Positions 28,554 to 39,092 of a stretch of DNA of 64,000 nt are shown piece by piece; positions within the stretch are counted from its first letter, which is position 1; every line of letters begins with the position of its first letter. The notes under the pieces were generated by a model that saw nothing but the letters and a program-made list of their open reading frames with translations, was not told the origin of the DNA and made no database searches. The position numbers were made by a program, and so were the translations under genes. The stretch comes from Oscillospiraceae bacterium. GTDB taxonomy: Bacteria > Bacillota > Clostridia > Oscillospirales > Acutalibacteraceae. The stretch covers positions 106,548 through 170,547 of the forward strand of contig SVPI01000002.1 of assembly GCA_015065935.1 (NCBI GenBank). Reading direction: 5' to 3'.

Positions 28554-31500
28554 ATGGCAAGAAAATTCAAAACTATGGACGGTAACAACGCTGCGGCTTA
28601 TGTGTCCTATGCGTTCACTGAAGTAGCAGGTATCTATCCTATTACCCCGTCCAGCCCTATGGCAGACTATGTTGACCAGTGGTCAGCACAGGGTGTTAAA
28701 AACATTTTCGGCACAACCGTTAAGGTTTCCGAAATGCAGTCCGAAGCAGGTGCTGCAGGTACAGTTCACGGCTCTCTTAACGCCGGTGCTCTTACCACAA
28801 CCTACACCGCATCTCAGGGACTTCTTCTTATGATTCCCAATATGTACAAAATCGCAGGTGAGCTTCTCCCCAGCGTTTTCCACGTTTCTGCACGTTGCGT
28901 AGCAAGCCATGCTCTTAACATTTTTGGCGACCATTCCGACGTTTATGCTTGCCGTCAGACAGGCTTTGCAATGCTGGCTGAAACCAACACACAGGAAGTT
29001 ATGGACCTCGGCGCAGTTGCACACCTTGCAACCATTAAGTCCCGTGTTCCCTTCATTAACTTCTTTGATGGCTTCCGTACCTCCCACGAAATCCAGAAGA
29101 TTCAGGTTTGGGATTACGAAGACCTTAAGGAAATGTGCGATATGGATGCTGTTAACGCATTCAGAGCTCGCGCTCTTAACCCTGAGCACCCCGTAATGCG
29201 CGGTTCTCACGAAAACGGCGATATCTTCTTCCAGCACAGAGAGGCCTGCAACAAGTATTATGATGCAGTTCCCGAAATTGTTGAAGAATATATGGACAAG
29301 GTTAACGCTAAGCTTGGCACCGACTATAAGCTGTTTAACTACTACGGCGCTCCCGATGCTGAAAAGATTATCGTAGCAATGGGCTCTATCTGCGACGTTG
29401 CAGAAGAGGTTATTGACTATATGACAGCAGCAGGCGAAAAGGTTGGTCTTGTTAAGGTTAGACTTTACCGTCCCTTCTCTGCTAAGAAATTAGTTGAGGC
29501 TATTCCCGAAACCGTAAAGAAAATTGCTGTTCTTGACAGAACCAAGGAGCCCGGCTCCCTTGGTGAGCCTTTATTCCTTGATGTTGTTGCCGCTCTTGCT
29601 GCAACCGGCAGAAAGGTTGACACCGTTATCGGCGGTCGTTACGGTCTTGGCTCTAAGGATACTCCTCCTTCAAGCATTTTTGCAGTTTATAAAGAGCTCT
29701 CTAAGGATGCTCCCAAAGCTCAGTTCACCATCGGCATCAACGATGATGTTACCGGTCTTTCCCTCCCTGAGGAAGAGGCTCCCAACACCGCAGCCGAAGG
29801 CACAATTGAATGCAAGTTCTGGGGTCTCGGCGGTGACGGTACCGTTGGCGCTAACAAGGACTCCATCAAGATTATCGGCGACCACACCGATAAATATGTT
29901 CAGGCTTACTTCCAGTACGACTCCAAGAAAACCGGTGGTATCACCATTTCTCACCTTCGTTTTGGCGATAAGCCCATTAAGAGCCCCTACTATATTAACA
30001 AAGCTGACTTCGTTGCCTGCCACAACCCCTCCTATGTAATTAAGGGTTACAAGATGGTTAACGATGTTAAACCCGGCGGCGTATTCCTTATTAACTGCCA
30101 GTGGAATCTGGACGAGCTAAATGAGCATATGCCTGCTGAAGCAAAGCGTTACATTGCTAAAAACAACATTCAGCTTTACACCGTTAACGCTATTGACCTT
30201 GCCGCACAGATTGGTTTAGGTAAGCGTACCAACACTGTTTTACAGTCTGCATTCTTCTCCCTTTCCAAGGTTCTTCCTGCTGAGGAAGCAATCGGCTATA
30301 TGAAGGAAAAGGCCCAGAAGTTTATGAAGAAGGGTAAAGAAATTGTTGAAATGAACGAGAAGGCTATTGATGCCGGTGCTTCTGCTTATGTTAAGATTGA
30401 CGTTCCCGCTGACTGGGCAAACGCAACCGATGACGTTAAGGCAGAAACCAAGGCCGATGCTTCCAAGCTCATTAAGATGGTTGACGGCATTATGAAGCCT
30501 GTTGGTCTTATGGACGGCGATTCTCTCCCCGTTTCCGCATTTATAGACCACGCTGACGGTACCTTCGAGCAGGGCGCTTCCGCACACGAAAAGCGTGGCG
30601 TTGCTGTTATGGTTCCCGAATGGAATAATGAAACCTGTATCGGTTGTAACAAGTGCGCATTTGTTTGCCCCCACGCTACCATTCGCCCCTTTGCATTATC
30701 TGCTGAGGAAAAGGCAGCTGCTCCCGCAAACACCAAATACGCTGTTAAAGAAAAGCTTGCAACCAACAAGGGTTACTCTTATACAATGACCGTTTCTCCC
30801 CTTGACTGTATGGGATGCGGCGTTTGCGTAGGCGAATGTCCCACCAACTCTCTTAAGATGGTTGCACAGTCCACCCAGCTTGCTGAGCAGGATGTATTCG
30901 ATTACTGTGTTGCTAATGTTACTGAAAAAGAAGGTCTTGCATCTGATGCAAACGTTATCTCTTCTCAGTACAAAAAGCCTCTCCTTGAGTTCTCCGGCTC
31001 CTGCGCAGGTTGTGCAGAAACCGCTTATGCCCGCCTTGTTACCCAGCTCTTTGGTGATAAGATGTACATCTCCAACGCTACCGGTTGTTCTTCTATCTGG
31101 GGCGGTCCTGCTGCTACATCTCCCTACACCGTAAACGCTAAGGGTCACGGTCCTGCTTGGGCTAACTCCCTCTTTGAGGATAACGCAGAGCACGGCTTTG
31201 GTATGTACCTCGGCCAGAAGGCTCTCCGCGATGGCCTTATTGCACAGGTTAAGGAAATGGCCGCTTCCGACAAGGCAAGCGATGAATTTAAGGCTGCAGC
31301 TGAAAATTACCTTGCAACTCTTGATGATACTAACAAAAACGCTGCCGCTACCGAGGCTCTTATTGCTGAGGTTGAGAAGGCTGCTGCACAAGGCTGTCCC
31401 ACTGCTCCTGCAATCCTCGCAAAGAAAGAATACCTTGCTAAGAAATCTATTTGGATTTTCGGTGGCGACGGTTGGGCATACGACATCGGCTTCGGCGGTG

Positions 31501-32105
31501 TTGACCACGTTCTCGCTGCAGGCGAAAATGTAAACATTATGGTATTCGATACCGAGGTTTACTCCAACACAGGCGGTCAGGCATCTAAGGCTTCTAACAT
31601 TGGCCAGGTTGCACAGTTCGCCGCTGCAGGTAAGGCAATTAACAAGAAGAGCCTTGCTGAAATCGCAATGTCCTACGGCTATGTTTACGTAGCACAAATT
31701 GCAATGGGCGCTGATATGAACCAGACCCTTAAGGCAATTAAGGAAGCTGAAGCCTACAACGGTCCTTCCATCATCATCTGCTACTCACCTTGCGAAATGC
31801 ACTCTATTAAGGGTGGTATGGTTAACTGCCAGAACGAGATGAGAAAGGCTGTTGCCTGCGGATATTGGGACCTCTTCCGTTACAACCCCGCATTAAAGGC
31901 ACAGGGCAAGAACCCCTTCACTGTTGACAGCAAGCCTGCAACTGCTGATTATAAGGAGTTCATTATGGGTGAGGCTCGTTACTCATCCCTTACCCGCTCC
32001 TTCCCCGAGCGCGCAGAGCAGCTCTTTGATAAGGCTGCTGAGGCTGCAAAGGCTCGCCGTGCTCACCTTGAAAAGCTTGTTGCCCTCTACAGCAACGAAG
32101 ACTAA
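28554..32105 (+). CDS. nifJ: Pyruvate:ferredoxin (flavodoxin) oxidoreductase, single-chain
   Basis: 'MDGNNAAAYVSYAFTEVAGIYPITPSSPMADYVDQW', two CxxCxxCxxxCP motifs (CIGCNKCAFVCPH; CMGCGVCVGECP), TPP domain 'GGDGWAYDIGFGGVDHVLA'. Confidence 0.96.
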   Translation: MARKFKTMDGNNAAAYVSYAFTEVAGIYPITPSSPMADYVDQWSAQGVKNIFGTTVKVSEMQSEAGAAGTVHGSLNAGALTTTYTASQGLLLMIPNMYKIAGELLPSVFHVSARCVASHALNIFGDHSDVYACRQTGFAMLAETNTQEVMDLGAVAHLATIKSRVPFINFFDGFRTSHEIQKIQVWDYEDLKEMCDMDAVNAFRARALNPEHPVMRGSHENGDIFFQHREACNKYYDAVPEIVEEYMDKVNAKLGTDYKLFNYYGAPDAEKIIVAMGSICDVAEEVIDYMTAAGEKVGLVKVRLYRPFSAKKLVEAIPETVKKIAVLDRTKEPGSLGEPLFLDVVAALAATGRKVDTVIGGRYGLGSKDTPPSSIFAVYKELSKDAPKAQFTIGINDDVTGLSLPEEEAPNTAAEGTIECKFWGLGGDGTVGANKDSIKIIGDHTDKYVQAYFQYDSKKTGGITISHLRFGDKPIKSPYYINKADFVACHNPSYVIKGYKMVNDVKPGGVFLINCQWNLDELNEHMPAEAKRYIAKNNIQLYTVNAIDLAAQIGLGKRTNTVLQSAFFSLSKVLPAEEAIGYMKEKAQKFMKKGKEIVEMNEKAIDAGASAYVKIDVPADWANATDDVKAETKADASKLIKMVDGIMKPVGLMDGDSLPVSAFIDHADGTFEQGASAHEKRGVAVMVPEWNNETCIGCNKCAFVCPHATIRPFALSAEEKAAAPANTKYAVKEKLATNKGYSYTMTVSPLDCMGCGVCVGECPTNSLKMVAQSTQLAEQDVFDYCVANVTEKEGLASDANVISSQYKKPLLEFSGSCAGCAETAYARLVTQLFGDKMYISNATGCSSIWGGPAATSPYTVNAKGHGPAWANSLFEDNAEHGFGMYLGQKALRDGLIAQVKEMAASDKASDEFKAAAENYLATLDDTNKNAAATEALIAEVEKAAAQGCPTAPAILAKKEYLAKKSIWIFGGDGWAYDIGFGGVDHVLAAGENVNIMVFDTEVYSNTGGQASKASNIGQVAQFAAAGKAINKKSLAEIAMSYGYVYVAQIAMGADMNQTLKAIKEAEAYNGPSIIICYSPCEMHSIKGGMVNCQNEMRKAVACGYWDLFRYNPALKAQGKNPFTVDSKPATADYKEFIMGEARYSSLTRSFPERAEQLFDKAAEAAKARRAHLEKLVALYSNED

Positions 32106-32127
32106 TTAAAGGTTAAACCTAAAAATC

Positions 32128-32158
32128 CGTGGTAACGAAGGTTACCACGGATTTATTT
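32128..32158 (+). terminator. Intrinsic terminator
   Basis: aaatccgtggtaac-gaag-gttaccacggattta. Confidence 0.75.
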
Positions 32159-32200
32159 TTGTTTTTAAAATAATAAGCACCCTTTCGGGTGCTTTATTAT

Positions 32201-35200
32201 TTATGCCTTAACTTTAAGGGTTATAATTTCAAAGCCGCCAACCTTAAGACAAACCTTGCCATCTTTAACTTCCAGCTTTTCGGTTTCGTTTTCCATCATA
32301 TCGCAAATGTAAACCTCTTTTGCGGGTACACCAAGGGTTACCTCTAAATCGGTTCTGATATTTGCTGATTCATACAAACGAATAATGGTGTCCTGGCCAT
32401 ATTCAGCCTGCTTAACGGTTTCGCAGATAACATTCTCTTTGTTTACCGTTACTGCCGAGAATGCGGCGGGTAGGCTATCCTTTTCTCCCTTGGCGGGAAT
32501 AGCTACCATAGGATAATTCAGATAATAAGCCTGCTTTATAACATCACATTCGTTAAAGGAGCAGTTATGCGGCATAATTGAGTAGGTGCACACGCTTTCT
32601 CCCTGGTCAGCATCGGGATAGGGATAGGTTGGAGCGCGAAGGAGAGATAACTGCATAACGCCATCGTGGATATCGTGACCATACTTGCAGTCGTTCATAA
32701 TCGATACACCATAACCGCCCTCGGAAATGTCGGCATACTTATGGGCGCAAACCTCAAATCGGGCCGCATCCCAAGAGGTGTTCTTATGTGTCGGGCGCTG
32801 TACCGAGCCGAACTGAACATCAAAGGTTGCCGAATTTGTGTTAACATCAACAGGGAACGCCGTTTTGAGCATTTGGTGTTTGTTATGCCAATCCACCTTT
32901 GTATCGAAATCAATGCGGCAAACATTTTCATAAAACCAAATTGTTTGCTTTATTGTTGATTTCATAAAGGGGCGAACAATGGCAATACCAAGACGCACGC
33001 CATCATCAATAAATTCTACGCTTGAGCACTCTGTAACGGTTTTATATTCCTCGCAGGAATGGGGCTGCCATTCCCAAGCATCATAAACATCGGGATAATC
33101 GGCATAAACGCGAATTTCGTTGCCTACAGTTCCTGGCTTTAAAACCTCGCGGCTGGCACGCTTATCAAAAATAGAGATAATCTGCCAGCTATCATCAAAG
33201 GTAACCCGCAAATGGGGAGTTTCAATAACTTTGCCATCAACTTTAATGGTATTTGTGTCTACAAAGGCGCCCGTTGCAAGATAGCCCTTAGGCGAAATCT
33301 TTTCCTTTGTGTAAACGGTTTTGCCGTTTACTTGAACCAGACCCTCGGTGTTAAAGGAATGGGGGTTAAATACCACCCAGCCGCGTTTTGCATCAATTTT
33401 TTCGGCAATGCGGCCGCGAACGCCATCAGCAATGCTGTCGCCAATGCTCTTAATTTTAGCGTAATCAATGTCGCTTTGGTCGTAAACCTCTTTAATGGAT
33501 GAACCGGGGATAATATCGTGGAACTGGTTGGTTAAAATATCCAGCCAACCCTCGCGAAGCTTTGCCTTGGGGAAGGGCTCGTTCAAAAGTTTATCGGCCG
33601 TAATGCCAAGCAGCTCGGCATCCTGGAATAAAAACTCGCTCTTTCTGTTATTGCGCTTATTTTTGGCAATGGAGGTGTATGTACCGCGATGGAACTCAAG
33701 ATAAAGCTCGCCGTTCCAGCAAGGAACATCGGTGCGGCTTTCAAGATTTTTCTCCAGCCGCTTTAAGTAATCTCCCGCAAATTCAATTTTAAGGTTGGGC
33801 GAGCCGGGAACACCGCGGGCGGCACGCCTTGCAAGTTCAAGATGGCCCGGTGTAGGACCGCCGCCGCCATCACCGTGACCAAAGGTAAGGAGGGCTTCAT
33901 CGCTCAAATTCTTTTGGGTCATGCGCTTATATGTTCCGTTAACCATTTTAGCGCCTGTGTGTCCAACATAGGTGCAAAGGTTGGAGGATTTTCCACCCTC
34001 ATCATCGGTAGCGGTAATAAAATGAGTGTTTATGGCTGTGCCGTCAAGACCAACCCAGCGGAAGGTGTCGTAGGGCATACGGTTGGTATCGTTCCAGGAA
34101 ATCTTTTGGGTTACAAACCAGTCAACGCCGCATTTTTTAAGAATTTGTGGCAGCGCCGCAGTGTAGCCGAAAACATCGGGGAGCCAAAGCACCCTGTTAT
34201 CTACGCCGAACTCCTCTTTAAAGAAGTTCTTGCCGTAAAGCACCTGTCTTATAAGGCTTTCGCCGGAGGATAAATTGCAGTCGGCCTCAACCCACATTGC
34301 GCCCTCGCATTCCCAGCGACCTTCCTTAATGCGTTCTTTAACCTGGGCATATAGTTCAGGCTCTGCCTCTTTAAGATATTTATAAAGCAGTGCCTGGGAT
34401 GACATAAATTTATATTCGGGGTAGCGCTTCATAAGCTCAAGCACGGTTGAGAATGAACGCTGAACCTTCTCCCTTGTCTGCCTTAAGGTCCAAAGCCAGG
34501 CGCAGTCAATATGTGTGTGACCAATGCCCACCGTTGTAGCCTTTTGAGGACAGCAGTATTTGCCGTAAAACTCATCCTCTAAAAATTTATGAGCCTCACC
34601 GCAGGAAGCATAGAAATCATCAGAGCCTACCTCATAAAGGTCGAGTTTTGAAACGGCACGCCACAGATAGTCAACAATTTTTGCATACTCTATAGACTCA
34701 TCGTTTAAATAGGTCAGCATATCAAAAGGATAAGCAATGTCATAATAAAGGGCAAAAGCGTCATGGCTCAGCTCTGCAGTGCTTACAAAAAGCTTGGCCT
34801 TTTCAACGGTAAAGCTTGTGTAGGCGTAAATGGCAACATCGGCCTTTTCACCCTTTTTAAGGGGTACCTCCCTGTGGTTTACATCAAGGCCCTGCACCGT
34901 TTTGCCGTTTATATAGAGAATAAGCTGGGGGTTGCAGGCATCCCATCCGCTTTTATCGGTTTCTACAATAAGGTAGGGGTTATCGGTTTCAGGGGTAACG
35001 GTAAATCTGAACCAAGCGTGGGTGTCGTAACCCTCTCCCCAATCGCCGCCGTTTTCAAAGGGGGTCATGGTGCTTACATCGGGTATAGTATTATCGGTTT
35101 TATATCCACAAGAACAGGTCACAATGTTTTCAACCTGGCACTTGTTCTTGTAAATTTGTTCCTCAACTATTTTTTTATACTGGCGGATTTTGCGGAGCTT

Positions 35201-35209
35201 ATTTTGCAT
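32201..35209 (-). CDS. Alpha-mannosidase, glycoside hydrolase family 38
   Basis: 'TTVGIGHTHIDCAWLWTLRQTREKVQRSFSTVLELM', 'WVEADCNLSSGESLIRQVLYGKNFFKEEFGVDNRVLWLPDVFGYTAALPQIL'. Confidence 0.94.
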   Translation of the reverse strand: MQNKLRKIRQYKKIVEEQIYKNKCQVENIVTCSCGYKTDNTIPDVSTMTPFENGGDWGEGYDTHAWFRFTVTPETDNPYLIVETDKSGWDACNPQLILYINGKTVQGLDVNHREVPLKKGEKADVAIYAYTSFTVEKAKLFVSTAELSHDAFALYYDIAYPFDMLTYLNDESIEYAKIVDYLWRAVSKLDLYEVGSDDFYASCGEAHKFLEDEFYGKYCCPQKATTVGIGHTHIDCAWLWTLRQTREKVQRSFSTVLELMKRYPEYKFMSSQALLYKYLKEAEPELYAQVKERIKEGRWECEGAMWVEADCNLSSGESLIRQVLYGKNFFKEEFGVDNRVLWLPDVFGYTAALPQILKKCGVDWFVTQKISWNDTNRMPYDTFRWVGLDGTAINTHFITATDDEGGKSSNLCTYVGHTGAKMVNGTYKRMTQKNLSDEALLTFGHGDGGGGPTPGHLELARRAARGVPGSPNLKIEFAGDYLKRLEKNLESRTDVPCWNGELYLEFHRGTYTSIAKNKRNNRKSEFLFQDAELLGITADKLLNEPFPKAKLREGWLDILTNQFHDIIPGSSIKEVYDQSDIDYAKIKSIGDSIADGVRGRIAEKIDAKRGWVVFNPHSFNTEGLVQVNGKTVYTKEKISPKGYLATGAFVDTNTIKVDGKVIETPHLRVTFDDSWQIISIFDKRASREVLKPGTVGNEIRVYADYPDVYDAWEWQPHSCEEYKTVTECSSVEFIDDGVRLGIAIVRPFMKSTIKQTIWFYENVCRIDFDTKVDWHNKHQMLKTAFPVDVNTNSATFDVQFGSVQRPTHKNTSWDAARFEVCAHKYADISEGGYGVSIMNDCKYGHDIHDGVMQLSLLRAPTYPYPDADQGESVCTYSIMPHNCSFNECDVIKQAYYLNYPMVAIPAKGEKDSLPAAFSAVTVNKENVICETVKQAEYGQDTIIRLYESANIRTDLEVTLGVPAKEVYICDMMENETEKLEVKDGKVCLKVGGFEIITLKVKA

Positions 35210-35223
35210 GAGTCTACTCTCCT

Positions 35224-36021
35224 TTAGGGGATAAATTTTTCAAAAATAAAGGTTTTAAAACTATTTCTCGTTTTTAGGATTTGCTCTTTTTCGGTGTAGG
35301 TCCAGGCAACGGGAAATGCACCGAGAAGCGAGCATAAACGCCTGAAAAAATTGTTTTTATATTTATATTCGTAGGCTATAAAATCGGGGCGGGAAAGGAA
35401 ATTGAAAAATAGGGCTCCCGCCAGCTTTTGGTGAATGGGCTCATTATAAAAAGCTGAGGCCAACTGACCGCGCATAATGTCGGGGCGGTTTTTCCTATAC
35501 CACATCATCATAAGGGGATTAAAGGACTGAACGAAATATTTTCCCTTGTAATCCTTTAAAACCTCGTTTGCGGCAACGCAGAGAGGCTTATAATCGGTAA
35601 GAACAGGGCTTTTAAATTCAATAAGCAACGGAACCCTGCCGTCAATTAAATCGAGGCACTCTTTTAAAGTTGGGATTTTTTCGTTTGTCCCTGCCAAATT
35701 TAAAGTTTTAATTTCCTCAAGGGTTAAATTTTCGGGCTTTTCATCAACGCCGCACATTCTCTTTAAATTGTCATCGTGGAAAACAATAACAACATTATCC
35801 TTGGTTAAATGGATATCATTTTCAATGATATATCCCTTTTCTGCCGCTTTACCGAATGCCCAAAGGGAATTTTCGGGAACGCCGTTTAAACCGTGAAGCC
35901 CCCTGTGGGCAATGTATTTGCCCGAAATTACCCTTCTGTCGGGGTGGCGGCGAAGAGCGGGGAAAATAAGGAATAAAAGGAGCAGAATAAAAACTCCCAA
36001 AATAATTAAAGCTGCTATCAT
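35224..36021 (-). CDS. Glycerophosphodiester phosphodiesterase family protein
   Basis: 'YIAHRGLHGLNGVPENSLWAFGKAAEKGYIIENDIHLTKDNVVIVFHDDNLKRMCG'; N-terminal TM helix. Confidence 0.92.
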   Translation of the reverse strand: MIAALIILGVFILLLLFLIFPALRRHPDRRVISGKYIAHRGLHGLNGVPENSLWAFGKAAEKGYIIENDIHLTKDNVVIVFHDDNLKRMCGVDEKPENLTLEEIKTLNLAGTNEKIPTLKECLDLIDGRVPLLIEFKSPVLTDYKPLCVAANEVLKDYKGKYFVQSFNPLMMMWYRKNRPDIMRGQLASAFYNEPIHQKLAGALFFNFLSRPDFIAYEYKYKNNFFRRLCSLLGAFPVAWTYTEKEQILKTRNSFKTFIFEKFIP

Positions 36022-36024
36022 TGT

Positions 36025-37569
36025 TTAGTCCTCAATATCAAGTGCCTCAAGAGCATCCTTTTTGGGAGCAGGTCTTGAGTCACCGTGGCGAACAAGGGAC
36101 ATTGTCACAAAGGCAAGGGCCACGAAAACGGTAGCATAGGGGAACAAGGTTGTCATACCGAAATTGTCCATTAAAAGACCCGAAAGCATTGGGGTAACAA
36201 TTTGGGCCGCCATTGAAGCGGTGTAGTAAAAGCCGGTATATTTTCCAACATCACTGCCCGAGCACATTTCAACAACCATCGGGAAGGAGTTAACGTTAAT
36301 GGTTGCCCAGGCAACACCCGCTAAAACAAAGAATATATTCATAACAAGGGTGGGGCTGCCTGCCCTCATAAAGGAGGCGCCGAGGAAGGCACAGGCCAGC
36401 ATAACAACGCCCGCCATAATTGTTTTCTTGCGGCCGATTTTTGAAGCCACCATACCTGCAGGCAGATAGGAAACTATCGCCGCGGCTTGGGCTAAAAGCA
36501 GGGTTGAATTATAATCCATTTCCAAAACGCGCTGTGCATAAACAGAATATTTTGAGGTTATTGCGTTATAGCCGATATACCAAAGGGCGATGGATGCAAG
36601 AATGAAAACAAGGGACATTTTTTCTCCCCTTGTAAGGCCCCTCTTCTCCCCTTCCTCTTCGGTTTTCTCCTCAAGACCTAATCTAAGGCTCTCGGCTTGC
36701 TGTTCTTTGCTCCACTTAACCTCTCTAACGGTCAGCAGGAAAATAACAAGGGCTGTTATCATAAGGCCTGCAACAACGCCATAGAAGGTAAAATAATTCA
36801 TAAAGCTGTTTTTAACAGCCGAGGTTGCAAACACCATACCAAGCACTAAAACTATAATTCCGCCTGCGGTGCCCATAAGGTTGATAACGGCATTGGCCTT
36901 ACTGCGAAGCGGCTTTAAGGTAACATCAGGCATAAGGGCAACGGCGGGGGAACGGAAAATCGCCATAGCTATGAGCACTGCCAAAAGGAAGGCGATGAAA
37001 ATAAACAGATTTGCAGGATTTTTAGCCGTTACATCGCTGATGTAGGACTGTCTTGCAGGCACAACATAATTTGTATAAAGGTTTTCCTCTCCCTCGGCAT
37101 ATTTATCGGTGCTTTTAATTGCGGCGAATTCTTCTTTTGTCAGCTTATCCTCTAAAATAAACTTTGTGCCGTCGGGGGTCATAAGCTCGGTGTCGCTCTT
37201 TGCATCGTAAACTATCTGAAGTGCCGCGGGATTATCAATCTGAGCAACGTTTTCAATATTTTTAAACTGTGCGTTATCGGCAAAGGCAAGGCACATTATC
37301 ATTACGGCGGCAACAATTGTGCCGATAGTGATAAAGGGGGTGCGCCTGCCGTGACGGGACCGACATTTATCCGAAAGGGCGCCGAAAATAGGCAGCATAA
37401 AAACGGCAAGAATATTATCAAGCGCCATAATAACGCCCGACCAGGTTTGTGACATACCGAATTTGTTTGTTAAAATAACAGGGATTGTTGCGTCATAGGC
37501 CTGCCAGAATGCGCTGATAAGGAAAAAGGCAAAACCCACAAGAATAGTTCTCTTATAATTAAGTTTCAT
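36025..37569 (-). CDS. MFS transporter (SLC45/GPH-like sugar transporter type)
   Basis: 'PIFGALSDKCRSRHGRRTPFITIGTIVAA', multiple TM helices; MKLNYKR start at 37569 after SD. Confidence 0.87.
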   Translation of the reverse strand: MKLNYKRTILVGFAFFLISAFWQAYDATIPVILTNKFGMSQTWSGVIMALDNILAVFMLPIFGALSDKCRSRHGRRTPFITIGTIVAAVMIMCLAFADNAQFKNIENVAQIDNPAALQIVYDAKSDTELMTPDGTKFILEDKLTKEEFAAIKSTDKYAEGEENLYTNYVVPARQSYISDVTAKNPANLFIFIAFLLAVLIAMAIFRSPAVALMPDVTLKPLRSKANAVINLMGTAGGIIVLVLGMVFATSAVKNSFMNYFTFYGVVAGLMITALVIFLLTVREVKWSKEQQAESLRLGLEEKTEEEGEKRGLTRGEKMSLVFILASIALWYIGYNAITSKYSVYAQRVLEMDYNSTLLLAQAAAIVSYLPAGMVASKIGRKKTIMAGVVMLACAFLGASFMRAGSPTLVMNIFFVLAGVAWATINVNSFPMVVEMCSGSDVGKYTGFYYTASMAAQIVTPMLSGLLMDNFGMTTLFPYATVFVALAFVTMSLVRHGDSRPAPKKDALEALDIED

Positions 37570-37756
37570 CGCTTTTTTCTTTCCTTTCTTTTCCGTTTGA
37601 ATTCTACTAAAAGTATACCCTAAAATAAAGTAAAAAACAAGACAGTAATTACCAATATGGTTTTCATTTTTTGCAAAAAACAACTCCGCCCCAAGCTTTC
37701 GCTCGGAGCGGAGTTTAAATTTGTTTTAGAACCTGATAACTAAATTATCGGTAATT

Positions 37757-38650
37757 CTAGTTGAGGGAATCGAAAGCAGCTCTGATAGCTTCAATGTCGC
37801 CTGCAACCTTAGCATCCCAAAGAGGAATATTAGCACCACCATCTGAGGAACTATAATATTTATTATAAATATGAGTTCCGTTACACTCGTAGGTGAGATA
37901 CTCACTGGCGCCATTTGCGGAAATAAATGCGCTTCTCTTACCGGGCAAAGCAACGTGACCGTTTGCAGCCGAAAGACCTGCAACATTATTAACAATGGTG
38001 GTTAAGAATATGTGGCGGTCGGATGCCTTCTGGTTAGCGTACCAGGAGATTTCATCATAACCATAAACCGCATCATCACTGCCATCTGCCTCAAAGTTGT
38101 CAAACTCAAGGAGATAGGGGTAGCAACCGGTAACTTGATAACCCGAAGGAGTTGTATAACCGGTAAAGTTTGTGATATACGCTGCATCGCTGTCAGAAGA
38201 GGTGATAAGTCCAACATTCTGGAAGCTCTCTGAGTAAGCATCACTGCTATTGGCAGTCACAAGGCGCAAGGGAGATGCCGTAAAGTCAACGAGCATCTGA
38301 GTTGTATTTTCTTTTGCGAATGCGAAGGTATGGTTATGTCCGTTAACGAGAACGTAACCGCGGCGAGCGTGGGTTTTAGCGTAATCTCTTATCTTGGTTA
38401 AAACTGTTTCCCAAGAAGCAAGGCCGTTGGTACCAAAGTCGGTGCTACCAACATCCCAAACGCGGGTGTCGTTAATGCCGGTATCATTACCTAAGCCGTT
38501 AAGCACCTCCTCGTAATCATACGTTTTTGCTACAGCTTCAGCCTTTACGTTAGGCGCGAAATTTGCTGTAGGCAAAATGAGAGAAAAAATGCCCATTACA
38601 AGGACAACAGACAAAAAAATGCTAATCATTTTTTTTGAAAGTTTTCTCAT
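37757..38650 (-). CDS. Secreted protein, free-standing paralog of a domain of the 39093-44474 protein
   Basis: Signal peptide MRKLSKKMISIFLSVVLVMGIFSLILPTANF; shared 'ARRGYV.VNGH', 'SESFQ', 'YPYLLEFDN', 'YGYDEISWYANQ', 'NGHVAL.G.R.AFI'. Confidence 0.8.
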   Translation of the reverse strand: MRKLSKKMISIFLSVVLVMGIFSLILPTANFAPNVKAEAVAKTYDYEEVLNGLGNDTGINDTRVWDVGSTDFGTNGLASWETVLTKIRDYAKTHARRGYVLVNGHNHTFAFAKENTTQMLVDFTASPLRLVTANSSDAYSESFQNVGLITSSDSDAAYITNFTGYTTPSGYQVTGCYPYLLEFDNFEADGSDDAVYGYDEISWYANQKASDRHIFLTTIVNNVAGLSAANGHVALPGKRSAFISANGASEYLTYECNGTHIYNKYYSSSDGGANIPLWDAKVAGDIEAIRAAFDSLN

Positions 38651-38977
38651 ACTCTTCTCCTCCAATGAAAAAATTTTTTTGTGAAACAACTCGTAATGAA
38701 ACGCAAAATCACTAGGCTCACATTTTATTTTGCCAACTCTTCTTTTAGGCGATTTTTTAATAAAAATCGGCAAAAAAATGTGAAAATAATGACACAGCGC
38801 CCATTATTCATAGATAAATGTTATCAAATTTTTTCAGAAAAGTAAATAAATTCCGCCCAAGTTCGCAATAAATGTATAGTCACGATAGAATTACCCTCCA
38901 CTGCCGCCCACATTTTTATAAAAAGGCAAAAAACGGGCAACATAATTCGCCCGCCGGTTATACCACTCTTTATTAAG

Positions 38978-39015
38978 TTTGTGTCGGCTTCCCCTCAAGG
39001 GAAAGGCCCTTTGAA
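38978..39015. repeat. Possible fragment of a REP-like intergenic repeat
   Basis: ggcttcccctcaagggaaaggccctttg contains the imperfect palindrome CTTCCCCTCAAGGGAAAGG; resembles repeats common in gut Clostridia (from memory). Confidence 0.25.
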
Positions 39016-39046
39016 CCACGCGACTTTTCAAGTAGTTTTAATTATA

Positions 39047-39084
39047 AAAAAGCCACCCTGAACGCTAGGTTCAGAGTGGCTTTT
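39047..39084 (-). terminator. Intrinsic terminator for the large secreted protein gene
   Basis: aaaaagccaccctgaac-gctag-gttcagagtggctttt. Confidence 0.75.
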
Positions 39085-39092
39085 GATATATT

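Noticed and set aside
30696-31697. 333-aa minus-strand ORF (and several other 100-190-aa ORFs) antisense to nifJ
   Set aside because: Shadow ORFs produced by the strong codon bias of nifJ; Cys/Val/Leu-rich low-quality translation, no RBS and full overlap with a highly conserved gene.
34763-35227. 154-aa plus-strand ORF antisense to GH38
   Set aside because: Shadow ORF within the GH38 coding region.
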